DNA of 64,000 bases from Rostratula benghalensis. Lineage: Eukaryota; Chordata; Aves; Charadriiformes; Rostratulidae. Below, in pieces: positions 60,101 through 64,000 of this stretch (positions within the stretch are counted from its first letter, which is position 1; every line of letters begins with the position of its first letter). The stretch covers positions 2,051,096-2,115,095 of the forward strand of contig VXAI01000138.1 in assembly GCA_013399305.1 (NCBI GenBank). Reading direction: 5' to 3'. The translations under genes were made by a program, and so were the position numbers. The notes below the pieces were generated by a model. It made no database searches. It was not told the origin of the DNA and was given only the letters and a program-made list of their open reading frames with translations.

Positions 60101-61839
60101 TCCAGTCTGGTTCTGTCCCCTTCTTGGTCACTGCCAGGACAGACAGTCACACATTCCTTAAAGGACCTCAAAGGGGAGCCCAGACTGTCGTCTTAATAAA
60201 GGAAGTTAGATTTTTTTTATGGTTTACCCCAATTTTATATCTGCTTAACTTCCTGAATTGTCCTGAGTCCATACCTTTTTCCCACCCAAATCCAAATAGC
60301 TTGGATGGCTGGATTTGGGCTGGTACATAGAATAAAAACTCAGACACAAATGTGTTTCAAACATCGCTGTACAGAGTTTTCCACTTGTTTTACCAGCAGA
60401 CACTGAGTTCATACCTTTGAGTTTCCCCTAAAGTAATAAATAGGATTACTCCAAATAATCTAAAGGTGCTTGTGATAATTGAGGAGTTAAAAGCCCTGTT
60501 ATCAGTTGTTCCAGGAATAAAGCAGGGGTCAGACTTTGCATCCTGGCAGCAGGAGGTCCTTTACCCTCGCTCAGGTCTGCGTAAAGGTCCCCTTCCCCAC
60601 CCAGTTGACAGAAGACCTGTTAATATTAATAAAATTTCTCTAGGATCTTGGTCCCTCCACCTCAAGCACCTGCAACCACCTCCAGTCTGTGACCTGAGGG
60701 TGACTTTGTGGGTGCCCCATAGGAGGCAGGGGATACTCCTGTTGGCTGTGGGTCCCAAGTCCACCAACAGGCCAGGTAAACCTGCAGGAAATGATCTGCA
60801 GTGGTGCCTGCACGAGGAAAGGGGTTGTTGGTGTTGGGATTTAGAAGAGTCAGGCTGGGGAAAGCAAGCCTGGGTGGGTTGCTGCTGGGGAGCTGCTGAA
60901 GAGGACTCCTGTCTTGCTGAAGTGGCTTTCACTCCTATCTTTCAATGAGTATTGTAGCAGAGTTCCCAGCCTTGGCACTTCTCTACACAAAAATTATCAT
61001 TTTTCAGTTCTGGGTTTGGACATACCAAACCTTTCTATTTCTGACCTTTTTCTTACACCTATTTTTGTATCAAGCCACCCATTCTGACTGAAGTCATTTC
61101 AAATCCAAGTGTCAGCTTAAAATCATGGGTCTTGGTGAATTCCTGTCTTACTGCTGTTAAATTTTCTTCACCTTGAGAGCATGAGGACATAGACCTTCCT
61201 GGGAGGAATGAGGCAGCCCTTGGATTTTGTGCCTTGAAATTGCAGCAAGGGATCAGGATGTCCTGAGCCACTGAAGGCAAGGAGGAGCTGATACCTTAAC
61301 TCTCCAAGTGAGTTCTTTCAGTTTCTTCTTCTTAGAAACTGATATGTCATCATGTCAGTGATATTATTTATGAGGGTTTTTTTCCTTATTTTTCAAGCAT
61401 AGAAAAAAAAAGTCTTGCCATGTTTTAGGAACAAAATGAGTATTTTACACACATACCAATAGCTCTCTGGAAAGCACTTAAATTTACAAGCTGTTCGTAA
61501 ATTTACTGACAGTTGGCAACACTGCATCCAACACACAGGAACCCTTTTGGAAAATAGATCTATTGTAAATAATATATATTGCAGCTTAATCTGAGTGTGC
61601 TTTAGCTCAAAGTAGTTTTAACAAATGTGTTACCTAATATATTTTTTAAAAAGCTATTTGACCTGGAAAGATGATTTCAGTATCTGCAAAGCTATATATA
61701 TAAAAAAAGTAGTTGTCTGTTTCTCAACAAACCTTTGAGAATACCTTTTTCTGGTGTTAGAGCTGTTGGAGTATTTCATACATCTGCTGTAGTAGCATGG
61801 AGCTCAAACTAATCTCTTGGTGGTATCATAGAGATGGAG
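57160..61839. other. Unique noncoding sequence, 4.7 kb
   Basis: No supported exon. Poly-T/A tracts lie at about 58205-58225 and 59659-59671. Frames of 100-123 codons (such as 57814-58116, 58179-58550 and 59374-59742, all plus) and 160 codons (plus, 60466-60948) lack domains. Positions 61560-61720 are AT-rich with TATATA runs. Confidence 0.5.
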
Positions 61840-62110
61840 AATCTTGCCCTTTTAAGGTCAGTAATTATTTGCATTTCAGTCAGGAGCTGGTTGATGTAAA
61901 GAGAAATCATTGGTGCATTATTGTGCACAGCTTGATTTAGGGTAGTTCAGGTTTATGTGCATGTTGAGGTGGCACTTTATCAAGACAGTCAAAATTGATT
62001 TGTATTATCTGATAAAGGGTTGTAATACTCAAATTAGTGAATCTGATACAGAAATCCTATTGCTGTTATCTTTATATTCCATATTTCTGTGACTGTAGTG
62101 GTACTTAATA
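61840..62110. promoter_or_regulatory. Enhancer-like block with perfect octamer
   Basis: ATTTGCAT (61867-61874), the consensus POU/Oct octamer, lies next to GTAATT. Further words include TGCATTATTGTGCA (a C/EBP- or POU-like near-palindrome at about 61914-61927), TTATCTGATAAAG (paired GATA-type) and AAATTAGTG. There is no CpG and no repeat signature. The cluster is consistent with a developmental enhancer, but function is untested. Confidence 0.3.
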
Positions 62111-62292
62111 CCTGAAATACTCGCTTAAAATTCACCTAGATGTTAAGAATTGTAGCAGAAAGAGCTGGCTGTGAGGAAGGCAGGACTGGATCTTTCCCTG
62201 CAGACTTCCTTTTCAGTTCCATCCCATCATTGCTCAAGTGCTTCACACTGCCATGGGACCAACACTGACTCTGGTTTGACACCACTGCAGGG

Positions 62293-62792
62293 TGGAATGG
62301 TCTGGGTTGGAAAGGACATTAAAGATCGTCCAGTGCCACCCCCTGCCCTGGGCAGGGACACCTCCCACCAGCCCAGGTGGCTCCAAGCCCCCTCCAGCCT
62401 GGCCTTGAACCCCTCCAGGGATGGGGCAGCCACAGCTTCTCTGGGCAACCTGGGCCAGGCTCTCACCACCCTCACACCAAACAAGCTCTTCCCCAGATCT
62501 CACCTCAATCTCCTCTCTTCCAATGTAAAACCCTTCCCCCTCATCCTATGGCTCTCCTCTCTCACCAAGAGTCCCTCCCCAGCTTTTATGGAGCCCCTTG
62601 AGGGACTGGAAGGGGCTCTAAGTTCTCCCCAGAGCCTTCTCTTCTCCAGGTGGAACCCCCAACTCTCTCAGCCTCTCCTCACAGCAGAGGGGCTCCAGCC
62701 CTCCAGGCATTTCTGTGGTGTCCTCTGGACCCAGTCCAACAGGTCCACGTCCTTCTGATGTTGGTGGCCCCAGAGCTGAACACAGTACAGTC
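62293..62792 (-). mobile_element. CR1 LINE fragment, longest copy (antisense)
   Basis: About 500 bases follow the reverse complement of the CR1 3' region: GGTCTGGGTTGGAAAGGACA, GCCCCCTCCAGCCTGGCC, GATGGGGCAGCCACAGCTTC, TCTCCTCTCTTCCAATG, GAGGGGCTCCAGCCCTCC, CCAACAGGTCCACGTCC and GGTGGCCCCAGAGCTGAA. The usual octamer tail at its left end is absent or eroded, and similarity stops near 62792. The long open frames on both strands across it (195 codons plus; 85-92 codons minus) come from the CR1 body and are not genes. Confidence 0.94.
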
Positions 62793-63253
62793 CACACACA
62801 AGGATCAAGTGTAGGGTTGCAACCTGAGGGCTCTTCTGGGGGCAGCCCCAGAGCCTGCTCCTCATTAATAAACATGGTATGGTCCACAGCCTGTAGAGTT
62901 CAGAACCTCTGTAACTTATCCAACGTTGTCCAGGGCTTGAAGTCAATGGGAGACTCCATGGATTTTATCAGGAGCTGGAACCATCCAAGGATGAATTAAA
63001 ACCAGAACCTAAACCTCGTGGCTCCCAGGCGCTTGATTTGCCAGGAGAAACTGCTGCTCTCACAGGTCTGGAGGTGACCTGAGCAGTGGCTGTGGTGCAG
63101 GATGGAGAAAGCCACTCCAGCAGCTGGTGACAGCAGCGCTTTTCATCCCCTTGCACTTGGGGGGTTAAAGATTGTGAGCTTTGAGGCTGCCTCAGCTTCT
63201 CACACCAGGGTCCTGCAGCAGCGCAGCTTCCCAGTCCATGGAGCAGAGCTTGA
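62793..63253. other. Unique noncoding sequence
   Basis: No gene or repeat was recognised after the CR1 similarity ends. Confidence 0.55.
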
Positions 63254-63293
63254 GGGGGGGGAGATTGGGAGGAGAAGGGGGGGTCTAGAGGGG
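63254..63293 (+). other. Canonical G-quadruplex motif
   Basis: Four G-tracts fit the standard G3+N1-7 rule: G8 (63254-63261), loop of 5, GGG (63267-63269), loop of 7, G7 (63277-63283), loop of 6, GGGG (63290-63293). A GGT repeat follows at about 63299-63312. Sequence rule satisfied; folding and function are not shown. Confidence 0.75.
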
Positions 63294-64000
63294 ACATGGT
63301 GGTGGTGGTGGATGTTCTGCAAAGAAAAACACAGCCCCGTGCAGCAGAGCAAAGACCGTGCATGGCAAGGGCTAGGAAACCTTATATTGCTTTTGTCTAG
63401 CCATAATGAAAATAAATGAGGGCTTCAATTTAAAGTAGTTACTAAAAATTTGTTCTTTCCTCTGCCCTAATTCCAAAACCGACTTGCAGCTAATTAGACT
63501 GAGTCGAGCACACCCTTGCTGTGCTGTGCTAGTGTAAACAGCAGCCATCTGAGTTTCATTACAATAAGGAAATAAAATAAACATGGGGCCAGAAAACAGT
63601 AGTTTGGGCATGGCTTGTTACAGCACAATGCAGTTAATTTTTATTTTTTTTCCTGGAGGCAGCAGGATTGAGGGGGGGTATGAAGGGGATTCTCTCTTCA
63701 TGTTTCTCTCCTGAGCTTTTTCTCCCCGGTGCATCAGTAGGGAAAAGCCAAGCCCCTGTTGCTCAGCTGGTGGCTTAAAAATACCCCTGAAGCCTGAAAA
63801 TGGTGCTTCACTGCAAAAACCTTCTCTATCCCCGTGTCCCCAGGGTTCGTTCCATTGGCCTGACAGACACTCAGGGGAAATGTGGTGTTTGCAATCCCAG
63901 GGTGAGGGCTCAGGACTGGGAATGGGTTATGGGCCTGGACTCCCCTCTCGGGATCAGCTGAGAGGGTCAAAGACAAAAATCACAGCTTTTTTTTCACCCT
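63294..64000. other. Unique noncoding sequence to window end
   Basis: A short GGT repeat comes first, followed by mixed sequence with a T-rich run near 63639-63651 and a G8 run near 63671. No gene was supported, and the minus frames of 79-80 codons have no domain. Confidence 0.55.

Noticed and set aside
62171..62758. 195-codon plus-strand ORF
   Set aside because: Most of it is the CR1 fragment at 62293-62792 read antisense; not a gene.
1..64000. tRNA, rRNA or snRNA genes
   Set aside because: No B-box (GGTTCGAATCC-like), rRNA or U-snRNA signature was noticed on reading; covariance searches were not possible.
1..64000. Endogenous retrovirus
   Set aside because: No paired long terminal repeats, primer-binding site or pol-like motif was recognised.

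Overview
The window looks like nuclear DNA from a bird. The main evidence is several fragments of CR1, the dominant avian LINE: antisense copies at 16964-17057, 46341-46566 and 62293-62792, and a sense copy at 25812-26035 ending in the usual 3' octamer tail (TTCTGTGA-type). There are also faint remnants of older amniote repeats. A 20-base N gap at 32285-32304 and a lone N at 55159 indicate a draft assembly. I cannot name the species, chromosome or neighbouring genes.

I found no protein-coding gene, rRNA, tRNA or CRISPR array that I can support. Every open reading frame is short or lacks recognisable domains, and the longest repeat-associated one is CR1 read backwards. The window is best read as an intergenic or deep-intronic tract tens of kilobases long. 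It is mostly unique sequence, with scattered homopolymers and AT-rich blocks whose TAAT cores and low CpG content are what one expects of developmental enhancers. That enhancer reading is an inference, because conservation cannot be tested here.

Layout. Positions 1-4783 are unique sequence with enhancer-like blocks. Positions 4784-5530 hold the best candidate transcription unit: a strong splice-acceptor-like site, a TATA box, a good donor (AAG|GTAGGT) and a CpG-rich flank. Positions 5531-29740 are mostly featureless, with a MIR-like fragment, A-rich tracts, a modest CpG-rich patch (24810-25400) and a sense CR1. Positions 29740-31000 contain a probable ancient repeat, a perfect hairpin and a 12/15-bp minisatellite. 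An assembly gap and a doubtful decayed coding stretch follow at 32285-33230. Positions 33231-46340 are unremarkable. Positions 46341-48600 hold a CR1 copy, the clearest CpG-island-like block (47515-48250) and an ancient repeat remnant. Positions 48600-64000 include a long unexplained minus-strand ORF (51812-52582), another ancient sauropsid repeat (57072-57159), an enhancer-like block (61840-62110), a CR1 copy and a canonical G-quadruplex motif (63254-63293).

There is no sign of a novel multi-gene system. The points most worth following up are the TATA/splice-site locus near 4.9 kb, the CpG-rich block near 48 kb, the possible exapted ancient repeats and the composite minisatellite.
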